The notes: generated from the letters alone by a model not told the origin. Positions 17,296 through 26,027 are shown, numbered from the stretch's first letter. The stretch: 64,000 bases of DNA from CBDCRK01 sp965220955 (GCA_965220955.1 CBDCRK010000035.1:191443-255442); one strand, 5' to 3'. Translations and numbers: made by a program.

Positions 17296-19220
17296 CTAAC
17301 CTACAAGTAGTGCCATACGGATCTTGGAAATCACCGATTACCTCAGATCTGATTGTTTCTGCCACCATTGGGTTTGGGCAGATTGCGCTCGATGGTGGAG
17401 ATATTTACTGGACCGAGATGCGCCCAACCGAAGGCGGGCGCAATGTTATTGTGCGGCGAAAGCCAGATGGGCAAATCACTGAGGTAACTCCCTTTCCGTT
17501 CAGCGCTCGTACGCGTGTCCATGAGTATGGTGGTAGCTCTTTTGTTGTCAGGCAGGGCATAGTCTACTTTACTAACTTTGCCGACCAGCGTATCTATTAT
17601 CAAGCTCCGGATTCGGCTCCAAAGCCGCTCACGCCTGCTACCGACCTGCGCTATGCGGATGGTGTGATTGATCGCCGCCGGGATCGTCTGATCTGCGTGC
17701 GCGAAGATCACACTAGTGCCGGGCGCGAGGCGATCAACACTTTAGTAAGTCTTGATCTTAAAAGTGGGGATGCCCAAGTGCTTGTCTCGGGGAATGATTT
17801 TTACTCCTCACCACGCCCTAGCCCTGATAGCTCTTGCTTAGCCTGGCTTACCTGGAACCATCCCAATATGCCCTGGGATGGAACCGAGCTGTGGATTGGC
17901 GAGTTAACGACCGATGGCTCTCTGAGCCGAACTGAGCGGGTTGCGGGTGGTGTTGATGAATCCATCTTCCAGCCGGAGTGGTCGCCGGATGGTGTGCTCT
18001 GCTTTGTTTCTGATCGAACGGGCTGGTGGAATCTCTACCGCTGGCGGGATCGACACACTGAACCGTTGTGTGAGATGGAGGCCGAGTTCGGCCGGCCGCA
18101 GTGGGTTTTTGGCCTGTCTACCTATGCATTCGAGTCAGCCAAGCGTATTATTTGTACTTACGGTAAGCAAGGAACCCGGCACTTGGCCAGCCTGGATATA
18201 ACAGCACGCAAACTTGAAACAATTGCAACTCCTTACACTGAGATATGGGATCTACAGACAGCTCCAGGGCGGGTTGTACTTGGCGTAGGCTCACCAACAG
18301 AGCCTGCGTCCATTGTTCAGCTTGATCTAGCCACCCGCCAGCTTGAGGTACTGCGTCGCTCCAGCAATATAGCGATTGATTCTGGCTATCTGTCAACTCC
18401 GCAAGCCGTTGAGTTCCCGACAGAACAGGGGCTGACAGCGCATGCCTTCTTCTATGCGCCACAAAACCGCGATTATATAGCCCCGTCTGATGAGCGTTCG
18501 CCACTGGTTGTGAAAAGCCATGGCGGGCCGACCGCTGCCACTTCGACTACGTTCAATTTGGGGATTCAGTACTGGACCAGCCGCGGTATTGCCGTGCTTG
18601 ATGTGAACTATGGCGGCAGCACTGGCTATGGCCGCGCCTATCGACAACGGCTTAACGGCCAGTGGGGTGTGGTTGACATTGACGACTGCGTAAACGCTGT
18701 GCGCTACCTGATCGAGCGCGGCGAAGTTGACGACAACCGGCTTACTATCACCGGAGGCAGCGCGGGTGGCTATACAACCCTCTGCGCGCTTACCTTCCGC
18801 AATATTTTTAAAGCTGGGGCCAGCTACTATGGTATTAGCGATTTGGAAGCTTTGGCCAGGGATACGCACAAGTTTGAGTCGCGTTACCTGGATCGGTTAA
18901 TTGGTCCTTATCCACAGCGGCGAGACCTCTACCAGCAGCGCTCGCCCATTCACTTTAGTGATCGTCTCTCCTGCCCGTTAATCCTCTTTCAGGGACTTGA
19001 GGATAAAATTGTTCCCCCCAATCAGGCTGAGTTAATGGTTGAAGTGCTGCGAGCTAAGGGGTTGCCGGTTGCCTATGTTCCGTTTGAGGGTGAGCAGCAT
19101 GGTTTCCGCCGCGCCGAGAACATCAAGCGCGCGTTAGATGGCGAGCTCTACTTTTATTCACGAATCTTTGGCTTTGAACTCGCCGATCTCGTAGAGCCAG
19201 TGCCCATCGAGAACCTTTGA
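17292..19220 (+). CDS. S9 family serine peptidase (acylaminoacyl-peptidase type)
   Basis: A 642-residue protein: beta-propeller domain (about 1-370) and C-terminal alpha/beta hydrolase. The nucleophile elbow GGSAGG places catalytic Ser at residue 490; the Asp is in GLEDKIVPPNQ and the His in GEQHGFRRAEN. NYGGSTGYGRAYR and SHGGPT (oxyanion side) are typical of dipeptidyl/acylaminoacyl peptidases. No signal peptide is seen, so it is cytosolic. ATG 17292 overlaps the stop of the molybdoenzyme gene (ATGA), implying translational coupling, an odd pairing for a peptidase. It may hydrolyse small peptides, amides or esters linked to the molybdoenzyme's product; this is speculation. Confidence 0.9.
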   Translation: MTNLQVVPYGSWKSPITSDLIVSATIGFGQIALDGGDIYWTEMRPTEGGRNVIVRRKPDGQITEVTPFPFSARTRVHEYGGSSFVVRQGIVYFTNFADQRIYYQAPDSAPKPLTPATDLRYADGVIDRRRDRLICVREDHTSAGREAINTLVSLDLKSGDAQVLVSGNDFYSSPRPSPDSSCLAWLTWNHPNMPWDGTELWIGELTTDGSLSRTERVAGGVDESIFQPEWSPDGVLCFVSDRTGWWNLYRWRDRHTEPLCEMEAEFGRPQWVFGLSTYAFESAKRIICTYGKQGTRHLASLDITARKLETIATPYTEIWDLQTAPGRVVLGVGSPTEPASIVQLDLATRQLEVLRRSSNIAIDSGYLSTPQAVEFPTEQGLTAHAFFYAPQNRDYIAPSDERSPLVVKSHGGPTAATSTTFNLGIQYWTSRGIAVLDVNYGGSTGYGRAYRQRLNGQWGVVDIDDCVNAVRYLIERGEVDDNRLTITGGSAGGYTTLCALTFRNIFKAGASYYGISDLEALARDTHKFESRYLDRLIGPYPQRRDLYQQRSPIHFSDRLSCPLILFQGLEDKIVPPNQAELMVEVLRAKGLPVAYVPFEGEQHGFRRAENIKRALDGELYFYSRIFGFELADLVEPVPIENL

Positions 19221-19254
19221 GGCGCTCTGAGCTGGTTTTTCCCTGTCTGGGTAT

Positions 19255-19690
19255 TTATGAGATTGAATCTGTCACCTCAGCATGGATGCGCAGCAGGTCG
19301 GGAATGGTTTCCGGCGGTCGGCGGCCAAGCCCGCACTCGGTAGCAATGCCGAAGTCCGAGCCAACCCGCTGCGCGGCCTCAATCCGTTGCCGTGCCCCTT
19401 CAACACCATCGGTAAAATGCACCAGCCCCAGGTAAAGTTCCGTCTCGGGGCGACGCTTGAGGTTCTGCAGCAGGGCAAAATAGGCATCGTCAGTCCGGCC
19501 GCGAGGCACCGGCATATGGACCCAGTGGATGGGTCGTTTGACAGCGGCCGTCGACACGGCGGCTGTCGATACAGCATTGGCAACCTCAACCAGGTTAGCT
19601 GCATCCTCTGGCTGTTTGAAGTGGCTGTGCTCATAGTCGCCGTAGCAAAGATGATAGCCCAGCCTCAACGTCGGCCGGAGCCCGACATAC
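19255..19690 (-). pseudogene. C-terminal fragment of a MetE/UroD-like methyltransferase
   Basis: The minus strand encodes GYHLCYGDYEHSHF, then WVHMPVPRGRTDDAYF, ETELYLGLVHFTDGVEG and FGIATECGLGRRPPETIP. These are the C-terminal landmarks of cobalamin-independent methionine synthase-like (UroD superfamily) proteins, which are usually about 370 residues. Only about 140 residues remain and the N-terminal half is missing, so the gene is a relic. An N-terminal fragment of a similar gene occurs at 41297-41623. Confidence 0.65.
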
Positions 19691-19789
19691 TGTCGGTCTT
19701 CTGGCACAGCAAGGCACAACCAAAGAAAAGTTGACACAAACCGCCGCCAGAAGTAGCATTCTGTTTATCTTAATTGAGGGAGGTGGGTA

Positions 19790-20608
19790 ATGCAGACTCA
19801 CAAAGTAACCGGAGGCGGTGGTATTGAGTTGCATGTTGAAGAGACAGGGAACACCAATGGACAGCCTATTCTCTTTATCCATGGCTTCTCGCAGTGTCGA
19901 CTGGCCTGGAACAAGCAAATGGACTCAGACCTGGCCAGAGATTTCCGGCCGGTTGCCATGGATGTCCGTGGCCACGGATTATCGGAAAAGCCCCGCGATG
20001 CCTACGGCGACTCGAAACTCTGGGCCGACGACGTTAATGCGGTCATTCAGACGCTCGGCCTGGACCATCCCATCCTTAGCGGCTGGTCTTATGGTGGCTT
20101 AATCATCTGTGACTATGTTCGCTTTTATGGCGAGGATCATATTGCGGGTATCAACCTGGTAGGAGCGATCTCGAAACTCGGAACTGATGCGGCCTCGGCA
20201 GTAATAAATCCCGAGCTTCGTACTCTTGCGCCGAGTCTCTTCTCTAACGATACCGAGGAGACTACTCGCGCTCTCCAGACTTTTCTGCGCCTGTGTGTAT
20301 ACGAGGAGCCCTCGCCCGCCGACTTTTATTTCTTCCTGGGCTATAACCTTATTGTACCCCCCTATGTGCGCCAGGGTCTTTTCTCTCGCTCTCTGGAGAA
20401 TGACGATTTGCTGCCGCAGATTCGCAAGCCTGTGCTGATTACCCATGGCCAGAAAGACGCCATTGTGCTGCTAGCAGCCGCCGAGCAGAATGCGGCGGCC
20501 ATTCCTCATGCGCAGACATCCTTCTATCCCAATGTTGGCCATGCTCCGTTCTGGGAAGATGCCCCACGGTTTAACCGTGAGCTGCGAGCATTTGCCCAGG
20601 CTCTGTAA
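19790..20608 (+). CDS. Alpha/beta hydrolase
   Basis: A 272-residue alpha/beta-hydrolase-fold protein. HGFSQCRLAW supplies the oxyanion hole region, the nucleophile elbow GWSYGG puts Ser at residue 100, GQKDAIV carries the acid and VGHAPFWED the catalytic His near 255. DVRGHGLSEKP is the family's loop. It has no signal peptide. It precedes the PLP decarboxylase gene by 37 bases in the same direction, so the two may be cotranscribed. It likely hydrolyses an ester, lactone or C-C bond; haloperoxidase-like annotation is common for this group but is not informative about substrate. Confidence 0.88.
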   Translation: MQTHKVTGGGGIELHVEETGNTNGQPILFIHGFSQCRLAWNKQMDSDLARDFRPVAMDVRGHGLSEKPRDAYGDSKLWADDVNAVIQTLGLDHPILSGWSYGGLIICDYVRFYGEDHIAGINLVGAISKLGTDAASAVINPELRTLAPSLFSNDTEETTRALQTFLRLCVYEEPSPADFYFFLGYNLIVPPYVRQGLFSRSLENDDLLPQIRKPVLITHGQKDAIVLLAAAEQNAAAIPHAQTSFYPNVGHAPFWEDAPRFNRELRAFAQAL

Positions 20609-20645
20609 AAGGGAGCAATCAAGTATCTGATTTTCGGGATAGATT

Positions 20646-22076
20646 ATGGAAAATCCGAATTTAGCGCTGGAACTTTCATCAGAGGAAATGCGACGCTTGG
20701 TTGCCCAGGCTGTGGACCACATTGTGACCCACATTGAGTCCTTGCCGGATCAACCTTCTGCCGATATTGAAGGAGGCCCGGAACTGGCCCGCAGTCTTAT
20801 AGAACCTCTTCCACAAAAAGGCCAGCCTTATGAAGAGTTGCTTGAGTTACTGTTTCAAAAACTCATTCCCAAAACCTTCAATACCGCCGGGCCTGGCTAT
20901 CTGGCTTATATTCCCGGTGGCGGTATTTTCCATTCCGCTGTGGCCGACCTGATTTCCAATGCGGTGAATCGTTATGTAGGGGTATGGCTGGCGTCTCCCG
21001 GACTGGCACGCTTGGAAGCCAATGTGGTGCGCTGGTTTAACGATATTATGGATTATCCTCCCCAAGCCCAGGGATTTCTTACCAGTGGGGGGTCCCTGGC
21101 TAACTTCTCCGCCCTGGTCACGGCTCGCAGGCAACGCCTTCCCGAAAACTTCTTCTTGGGCACCCTTTATACCTCGGATCAAACCCATCACTCGGTACAA
21201 AAGGCGGCTATTCTTGCTGGATTTCCTCTGCAAAATGTGCGTGAGATTCCCTCAGATGCGCAATTCCGTGTCCGGGTTGATCTTCTAGCCGAGAAGATTG
21301 CCGAGGATAGGCAGGCGGGATTCGCCCCTTTTATGATTGCCGGCAATGCCGGGACAACCAACACCGGAGCTGTGGATGATCTGCAAGCTCTGGCAGATCT
21401 AGCCCAGAAGGAAAATTTGTGGCTGCATGTGGATGCCGCTTATGGCGGCTTCTTTATGCTCACCGAACGTGGACGAAAAGCCATGCAGGGCATCCACCGA
21501 GCTGATTCTATTATTCTGGATCCCCACAAAGGGTTGTTTCTCCCTTATGGGACTGGATCACTTCTGGTGCGAGATGGCGAGGCGCTAAAGCAGGCCCATA
21601 GCGTTCATGCCCACTATCTTCCGGTTATGCAGGAAGACCCGGATTTGGTGGACTTCTGCGAGCTTTCTCCTGAACTCTCACGTGATTTTCGGGGACTGCG
21701 GGTTTGGTTGCCTCTGAAGATGCATGGGATTGAACCGTTCCGCCACAATTTAGACGAAAAACTGGATCTGGCCCTCTGGGCCACGGAAGAGTTGCGAAAA
21801 ATCGAGGGCATGGAAATTGTTGCTGAGCCCCAGCTTTCCATTGTGGCTTTTCGTCTGACCAAGCCGGGGCTCGATGAGGCGACTCTGACCCAGCTTAACC
21901 AGGAGTTGCTTAACCGCATCAATATGCGCAAGCATACCTATCTTACAGGAACCATGCTCGGCGATTGCTTTGCTATTCGTATATGTGTCCTCTCCTTCCG
22001 CACCCACTTTGACCGCATGCAAGACTGCCTCGAAGACATACGCGCCGCCATTAAGGAGACTGTTAGAAGAAGGTAG
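20646..22076 (+). CDS. PLP-dependent group II amino acid decarboxylase
   Basis: A 476-residue pyridoxal-5'-phosphate enzyme of the aromatic-L-amino-acid/glutamate decarboxylase group. DPHKG places the Schiff-base lysine at residue 295; LHVDAAYGGF holds the PLP-nitrogen Asp; GFLTSGGSLANFSAL binds the phosphate; PGYLAYIPGGG and QTHHSVQKAA match the N-terminal half. Such enzymes decarboxylate amino acids to amines, though several members act on diaminobutyrate or aspartate or perform oxidative deaminations. It follows the alpha/beta hydrolase gene directly. The next 100 bases hold a relic of a zinc-ribbon cyclase protein. Confidence 0.9.
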   Translation: MENPNLALELSSEEMRRLVAQAVDHIVTHIESLPDQPSADIEGGPELARSLIEPLPQKGQPYEELLELLFQKLIPKTFNTAGPGYLAYIPGGGIFHSAVADLISNAVNRYVGVWLASPGLARLEANVVRWFNDIMDYPPQAQGFLTSGGSLANFSALVTARRQRLPENFFLGTLYTSDQTHHSVQKAAILAGFPLQNVREIPSDAQFRVRVDLLAEKIAEDRQAGFAPFMIAGNAGTTNTGAVDDLQALADLAQKENLWLHVDAAYGGFFMLTERGRKAMQGIHRADSIILDPHKGLFLPYGTGSLLVRDGEALKQAHSVHAHYLPVMQEDPDLVDFCELSPELSRDFRGLRVWLPLKMHGIEPFRHNLDEKLDLALWATEELRKIEGMEIVAEPQLSIVAFRLTKPGLDEATLTQLNQELLNRINMRKHTYLTGTMLGDCFAIRICVLSFRTHFDRMQDCLEDIRAAIKETVRRR

Positions 22077-22089
22077 AGAGATAATCAAT

Positions 22090-22566
22090 AGGCAATGTCT
22101 GAGCTGCGGATACGAAATCTGTACTCCTTATCAAAGAACTACGGCCCGGAACGGTCATCAAAGATGAGTTAGCGGAGGACATGTGAAATTCTACAAGGTA
22201 GTCGACCAAGCGATTGAACTGCTCCGCAGTCGAGGCCGCGCTACATACCGTGCCTTGAAGCGGGAGTTTGCTTTAGACGACGATTTTCTCGAAGACCTCA
22301 AAGAAGAACTTATCGAGGGCCAACAGGTGGCAGTCGATGAGGTCGTCGTCCGCTCTATTCATAAAGACGATTTACACACCGATTACATTCCCGTGGGGCA
22401 TTCCACCAATATCGCCGCGCGCATGGAGCAGATGGCCACACCGGGCTCTATAGTGGTGACAGAGTATACTCACAATCTGTTATCCGATGTCTACAACTGG
22501 TTTACCGAAGGGTTTGACACCAAAGATTTGCAAGAGGCGAAGGCCTTGCTGGAGGAGCTCTTCTGA
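22090..22566 (+). pseudogene. Internally deleted cyclase-ATPase-TPR gene
   Basis: Two pieces remain. At 22090 a frame reads RQCLSCGYEI, the N-terminal zinc-ribbon start of long cyclase-ATPase-TPR proteins. At 22183 a 127-codon frame begins MKFYKVVDQAIELLRSRGR, RALKREFALDDDFLEDL (another N-terminal module of the same protein class), jumps to PVGHSTNIAARMEQMATPGS, a segment from the class III nucleotide cyclase domain, and then jumps again to VYNWFTEGFDTKDLQEA, the extreme C-terminus. The full protein would exceed 1000 residues, so well over 80% is missing, yet the 127-codon frame is intact with a stop at 22564. It could still be expressed as a mini-protein, but I regard it as a deletion derivative. 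Confidence 0.65.
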
Positions 22567-22729
22567 CAGTAGGACGGCGTACGGTTCTAGAGGTATCTCC
22601 TTAGTCTTACCTTGGTGCCGGGAGGACCGACACGGGAGATATGGATGAAAGAGATGACGGGACAGAGGCCGCAGGGAAAGAGGAAAAGAAGGTGGAGGTT
22701 GAAAAGAGAGTCCGTGAGGATGGTGTCTG

Positions 22730-23038
22730 ATGAAGACTACCCGCTATGTCTACTTGCTGACGTTCAACGACCGGAAGCGTCACGAGCATGTCGTCGAACG
22801 TGGGCGGGTGATGAAGTTTATGGTACAGTATGAGACCTTCGTTGGGGGAGCATGGCGTCCTGTTGTCCGCTATGATATGGCCCATGGCTTCCCCCACGTG
22901 GACAAGATACACTCTGATGGCACGGTGGAGAAAATTCCCCTCCTCACCAATGATGGGGAGGCGCTGAGTTTTGCCGATCAAGACATCGATGAGAACTGGG
23001 AACACTATAAAGAGGCGTATATGAGAGGGGGGCAATAA
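22730..23038 (+). CDS. DUF7718-like small protein, possible partner of next gene
   Basis: A 102-residue protein starting MKTTRYVYLLTFNDRKRHEH, with QYETFVGGAWRPVVRYDMAHGF in the centre and an acidic C-terminus. I associate the phrase 'VRYDxAHGFxHxD' with the DUF7718 family. Its stop overlaps the start of the next gene by one base (TAATG), which indicates translational coupling. Pairs of this gene with a DUF5647 gene are common in mobile and accessory regions, which suggests a toxin-antitoxin-like or other two-component module, but I know of no demonstrated activity. Confidence 0.7.
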   Translation: MKTTRYVYLLTFNDRKRHEHVVERGRVMKFMVQYETFVGGAWRPVVRYDMAHGFPHVDKIHSDGTVEKIPLLTNDGEALSFADQDIDENWEHYKEAYMRGGQ

Positions 23039-23307
23039 TGACAGAACGAGAGCTTTTCACTAAGAACCTGAAGCTTTCCAAGGAGTTCGACCTCTACTTG
23101 CTAGAGCACCCCAAGGTGGCGGAGCAGATCCCGGAGAATGCCTTGATTGTTCTCCTCTCGGAGGAAGATCCAGAGCTATGCGAGAAGAATATAGAACTAG
23201 CCCGGACGCGTCGAGAGCCCGGCCAATCCCTCGTCTATATCCGGGTCGAGAAGGTGTCCCCGCCCCGCTCGTGCTTGGTGAACCCCCGGGTAGAGGTGGT
23301 TCCCTGA
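23038..23307 (+). CDS. DUF5647-family small protein
   Basis: The 89-residue product begins MTERELFTKNLKLSKEFDLY and contains PENALIVLLSEEDPELCEKN and EPGQSLVYIRVEK, which match my knowledge of the DUF5647 family. It has no membrane segment or nucleic-acid-binding motif. It is coupled to the preceding DUF7718-like gene through TAATG. The last 14 residues (SPPRSCLVNPRVEVVP) look non-conserved and may come from a shifted or read-through tail. Function unknown; the location among relics of cyclase genes and a HigB relic marks an accessory region. Confidence 0.72.
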   Translation: MTERELFTKNLKLSKEFDLYLLEHPKVAEQIPENALIVLLSEEDPELCEKNIELARTRREPGQSLVYIRVEKVSPPRSCLVNPRVEVVP

Positions 23308-23427
23308 GAAGACTGAGTGTCTCTCTTTCCAGAAGCTGAGGTTTGAGTTCTATTGGGGATCTCCGCTAGTCCGCAAAGGGTCCTCTATGGGGCCCCGTGG
23401 CTGTAAGAGGAAAGTGAGCAGTATGTA

Positions 23428-23472
23428 GAAAGGCTCGCCGAAAGGCTCGCCGAAAGGCTTGCCGAAAGGCTT
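23428..23472 (+). repeat. 12-bp tandem repeat, about four copies
   Basis: GAAAGGCTCGCC repeats at 23428, 23440, 23452 (one base changed) and 23464 (partial). In one frame it reads ERLAERLAERLAERLRREQG with a stop at 23506, an amphipathic helix tail without a start codon upstream, so possibly the end of a lost coiled-coil gene. Confidence 0.6.
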
Positions 23473-23532
23473 AGGCGAGAGCAAGGGTTGAACTTTGGAG
23501 GGCTCTAAACCGGGTCCTGGAGGTTGCCGGGT

Positions 23533-24168
23533 ATGCGCTGTCTGAGCTGTGGGTTTGAAAATCCAGAAGGAATGAAATTCTGCGGCGAATGCGCCACCCC
23601 GCTCACGGGGCAGTCCGGCGTCTAGAGTCTGGAGTCCAACCTGTCCAGTCCCTCCTCAGCTACACGCCGCCCCACCTGGCCGAACGCATCCTGGCTGAAC
23701 AAGCGGCGATGGAATCGCACGGGACAACCGACGGCGAGAGAAAAACCATCACGGCTCTCTTTTCGGACCTCAAAGGCTCGACGGCCCTCATTGAAGGACT
23801 CGACCCTATCTCATAGGGGGGCGGATAGGCAATAGTTACCGCCTTTGCCTTGAGCTAGTCCTCTCTCCTTTTCTTCTCTATAATCCTGAGCAGGAGGCAC
23901 GTGAGAAGTTGTTGCTGCTGCATGTGGCAACCAATGTGAATGATTTACGTGTTCCGCCTAGCAATCGGCTAGAAAAGCTCAAAGGCGACCGGGCGGGTCA
24001 GTGGAGTATTCGCATCAACCCAGCAATGGCGGATCTGTTTTATCTGGAATGACGGAGACGCCTATGCGGTAGAAATTGGTGATTCTCCTTTGGTTCACCG
24101 AAGGCTTTGACACGGCGGACCTCAAAGAGGCCAAAGCCCTGCTCGATGACCTATCGGAGGCTAAATGA
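23533..24168 (+). pseudogene. Second internally deleted cyclase-ATPase-TPR gene
   Basis: The start is preserved: ATG 23533 reads MRCLSCGFENPEGMKFCGEC, the zinc ribbon of cyclase-ATPase-TPR proteins, but ends in a stop at about 23624. A shifted frame continues with LLSYTPPHLAERILAEQAA and ERKTITALFSDLKGSTALIE (first strand and metal-binding Asp of the class III cyclase domain) to a stop at 23814. The rest of the protein is gone, except the C-terminal tail WFTEGFDTADLKEAKALLDD at 24091-24168. A HigB-type toxin relic (23897-24083) lies between the two ends. Confidence 0.68.
23897..24083 (+). pseudogene. HigB/RelE-type toxin relic
   Basis: The frame ARE KLLLLHVATNVNDLRVPP, SNRLEKLKGDRAGQWSIRIN resembles the middle of HigB-family mRNA interferases (NRLHxLKGDRAGxWSIRIN). 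One base too many near 24028 shifts the frame; afterwards the text continues WRICFIWNDGDAYAVEIGD, the conserved end. The N-terminus and antitoxin gene are missing. Inactive. Confidence 0.62.
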
Positions 24169-24217
24169 AATTCTCCGAAATGCAAAACTGTTTTTTCTTT
24201 AAGAGGAGGTAACCATA

Positions 24218-25240
24218 ATGAAATTTGGCTTTATGCAAGATTTTCGCAATCCATTGCCATGGCGGCGACCCTATCCGGAGCTATATAAAGCGCTCCTTGA
24301 TCAGATTGTGCGGGCCGAGGAGCTGGGCTATGATAATGCCTGGCTTACTGAGCATCACTTTACTGAAGATGGGTATAATCCCTCGCTTTTGCCCACTGCT
24401 GCGGCCGTTGCTGCTCGCACCAGTCGTATTCGTATTGGTACCTTTGTTTTGCTTCTGCCTTTCCAGCATCCCGTACGGGTGGCAGAGGATGCTACCTGTG
24501 TGGATATTTTTTCTAATGGTCGTTTTGACCTTGGAGTAGGGCAGGGGTACTCGTATAAGGAGTTTAATGCCTTGTGCATGCGGCGCGAGGAGCGTTCGGC
24601 CCGCTTGGCAGAGGGAGTGGAATTGATCAGCCGATTGTGGACCGAAGAACATGTGACCTTTACCGGCAAGTTCACTCAGGTCAAAGACCTCAGACTTGAA
24701 CCCCGGCCGGTGCAGCAACCTCATCCTCCTATCTGGATCGGGGCTCGGGCCGAAAAAGCAATCCGTCGTGCCGCCCGCCTTGGACATCCCTTGCTAGCTA
24801 CCGGCGGACCGGACCCTGCTCCAATTTACGTGCAAACGCTTAAGGAGTGTGGTCGGGAGCCGACAGACTTCTCTATTGGACAGCTGCGCTTTGTTTATGT
24901 GGCTGAGACCGAAGATAAGGCCTGGGAGGATACCCAGGATCATATCCAGAGTATGATGCAGTTTTATAGCGAGATCCTGGCAGAAGCTAATGATGCGCCA
25001 GGAGATGACCAGCTCTGGCAGTTTGAGCGGCCTCAAGATATCCGTCATTCGGCATTTGCTGAAGGGGCCATGATAGGGACTCCTGACCAGGTAGCCAAGA
25101 AGCTGGAACGTTTCTGCCAGGATTTTCTCTGCACCCATTTTATTATGGGTACCCAGTTGCCGGGCCTTGATCCTAAAAAAGGCACACAGTCATTAGAGCT
25201 GTTTGCCAAGGAAGTCATGCCAAGCTTTCGCAAAGCTTAA
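24218..25240 (+). CDS. LLM-class flavin-dependent monooxygenase
   Basis: A 340-residue luciferase-like (bacterial-luciferase superfamily) TIM-barrel oxidoreductase that uses FMN or F420. Family marks are LDQIVRAEELGYDNAWLTEH near residue 30, TSRIRIGTFVLLLP near 70, VDIFSNGRFDLGVGQGYSYKEF near 105 and PHPPIWIGARAEKAIRRAARLG near 170-190. GAMIGTPDQVAKKLERF is the usual C-terminal regulation loop. AAGAGGAGGTAACCATA precedes ATG 24218. It starts a run of same-strand catabolic genes (SDR at 25254, CaiB at 26028, SDR at 27339, LLM at 28541). It is a close paralogue of the LLM at 28541. Substrate unknown; oxygenation of a hydrophobic organic compound is likely. Confidence 0.9.
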   Translation: MKFGFMQDFRNPLPWRRPYPELYKALLDQIVRAEELGYDNAWLTEHHFTEDGYNPSLLPTAAAVAARTSRIRIGTFVLLLPFQHPVRVAEDATCVDIFSNGRFDLGVGQGYSYKEFNALCMRREERSARLAEGVELISRLWTEEHVTFTGKFTQVKDLRLEPRPVQQPHPPIWIGARAEKAIRRAARLGHPLLATGGPDPAPIYVQTLKECGREPTDFSIGQLRFVYVAETEDKAWEDTQDHIQSMMQFYSEILAEANDAPGDDQLWQFERPQDIRHSAFAEGAMIGTPDQVAKKLERFCQDFLCTHFIMGTQLPGLDPKKGTQSLELFAKEVMPSFRKA

Positions 25241-25253
25241 GGAGGGAAAGACC

Positions 25254-26015
25254 ATGCAATTCGACGGTAAATGCGCTTTGGTCACAGGCGGCGGTAGTGG
25301 TATTGGCCGGGCGGTATGTCTTGCTCTTGCCCGCGAGGGGGCTGGGGTTGGCATAGCGGATGTAAGTATAGAAGGGGCCGAGGCTACTGCCCAAGAAGCG
25401 AACAAAAACAACAGAAAGACTCTTGCTCTTCAGGTTGATGTGACCAATCCGGCTGCGGTAAAGGACATGGTGAGCCGTGCAGTAGCTGAGTTGGGCCACA
25501 TTGACATTCTGGTCAACAGTGCCGGAGTACGGGAGATTGTGCCCTTCCTGCAGCTGCCTTTTGAGGAGTGGCAGCGGGTCATTGCTACCAACCTTACCGG
25601 GACTTTCTTGTGCAGCCAAGCGGTAGCCCAGCATATGGTTGGGCAGGGTAGGAGCGGTAAAATCGTAAACCTGGCTTCTGTTGCTGGTCTTATGGCTGTG
25701 CCTAACCGTGCCGCTTATGTTTCCTCCAAGCATGCGGTTGTGGGTCTGACCAAGGAAATGGCTATGGAGCTGGGGGACAAAAATATTCAGGTTAACGCCA
25801 TTGCTCCCGGGGTAGTGGAGACCGCTATGACCGCATCATACTTTGGCAATACTGAGCTTGTTGCTTCTCTCAAAAAGGTTCATCCCGCAGGTCGCTGGGC
25901 TCAGCCAGAAGAGATTGCCGGTCTCATTCTTTTTTTGGCCTCAGACAAGGCTGACTTCATTACTGGGGCAACCTTCCCTATTGACGGAGGGTTTGCAGCC
26001 GGCAAGGCATTTTGA
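25254..26015 (+). CDS. SDR-family oxidoreductase
   Basis: A 253-residue classical SDR. MQFDGKCALVTGGGSGIGRA holds the nucleotide-binding motif TGGGSGIG, NSAG replaces the common NNAG, and the catalytic Ser of LASVAG and YVSSK of the active site are present near 145-165. The C-terminus is GGFAAGKAF. Start ATG 25254 is preceded by AAGGAGGGAAAGACC; the frame is open 17 codons further upstream, overlapping the end of the LLM gene. It is 13 bases after the LLM stop and 12 before the CaiB start, so it is an operon member. Likely oxidises a hydroxyacyl-CoA or alcohol intermediate. Confidence 0.9.
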   Translation: MQFDGKCALVTGGGSGIGRAVCLALAREGAGVGIADVSIEGAEATAQEANKNNRKTLALQVDVTNPAAVKDMVSRAVAELGHIDILVNSAGVREIVPFLQLPFEEWQRVIATNLTGTFLCSQAVAQHMVGQGRSGKIVNLASVAGLMAVPNRAAYVSSKHAVVGLTKEMAMELGDKNIQVNAIAPGVVETAMTASYFGNTELVASLKKVHPAGRWAQPEEIAGLILFLASDKADFITGATFPIDGGFAAGKAF

Positions 26016-26027
26016 AGGGGGGAAATC

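Noticed and set aside
24028..24056. In-frame TGA in the HigB-like segment as a possible selenocysteine codon
   Set aside because: The conserved C-terminal text continues in another frame, so this is a frameshift; no SECIS hairpin was seen and HigB has no Sec members that I know.
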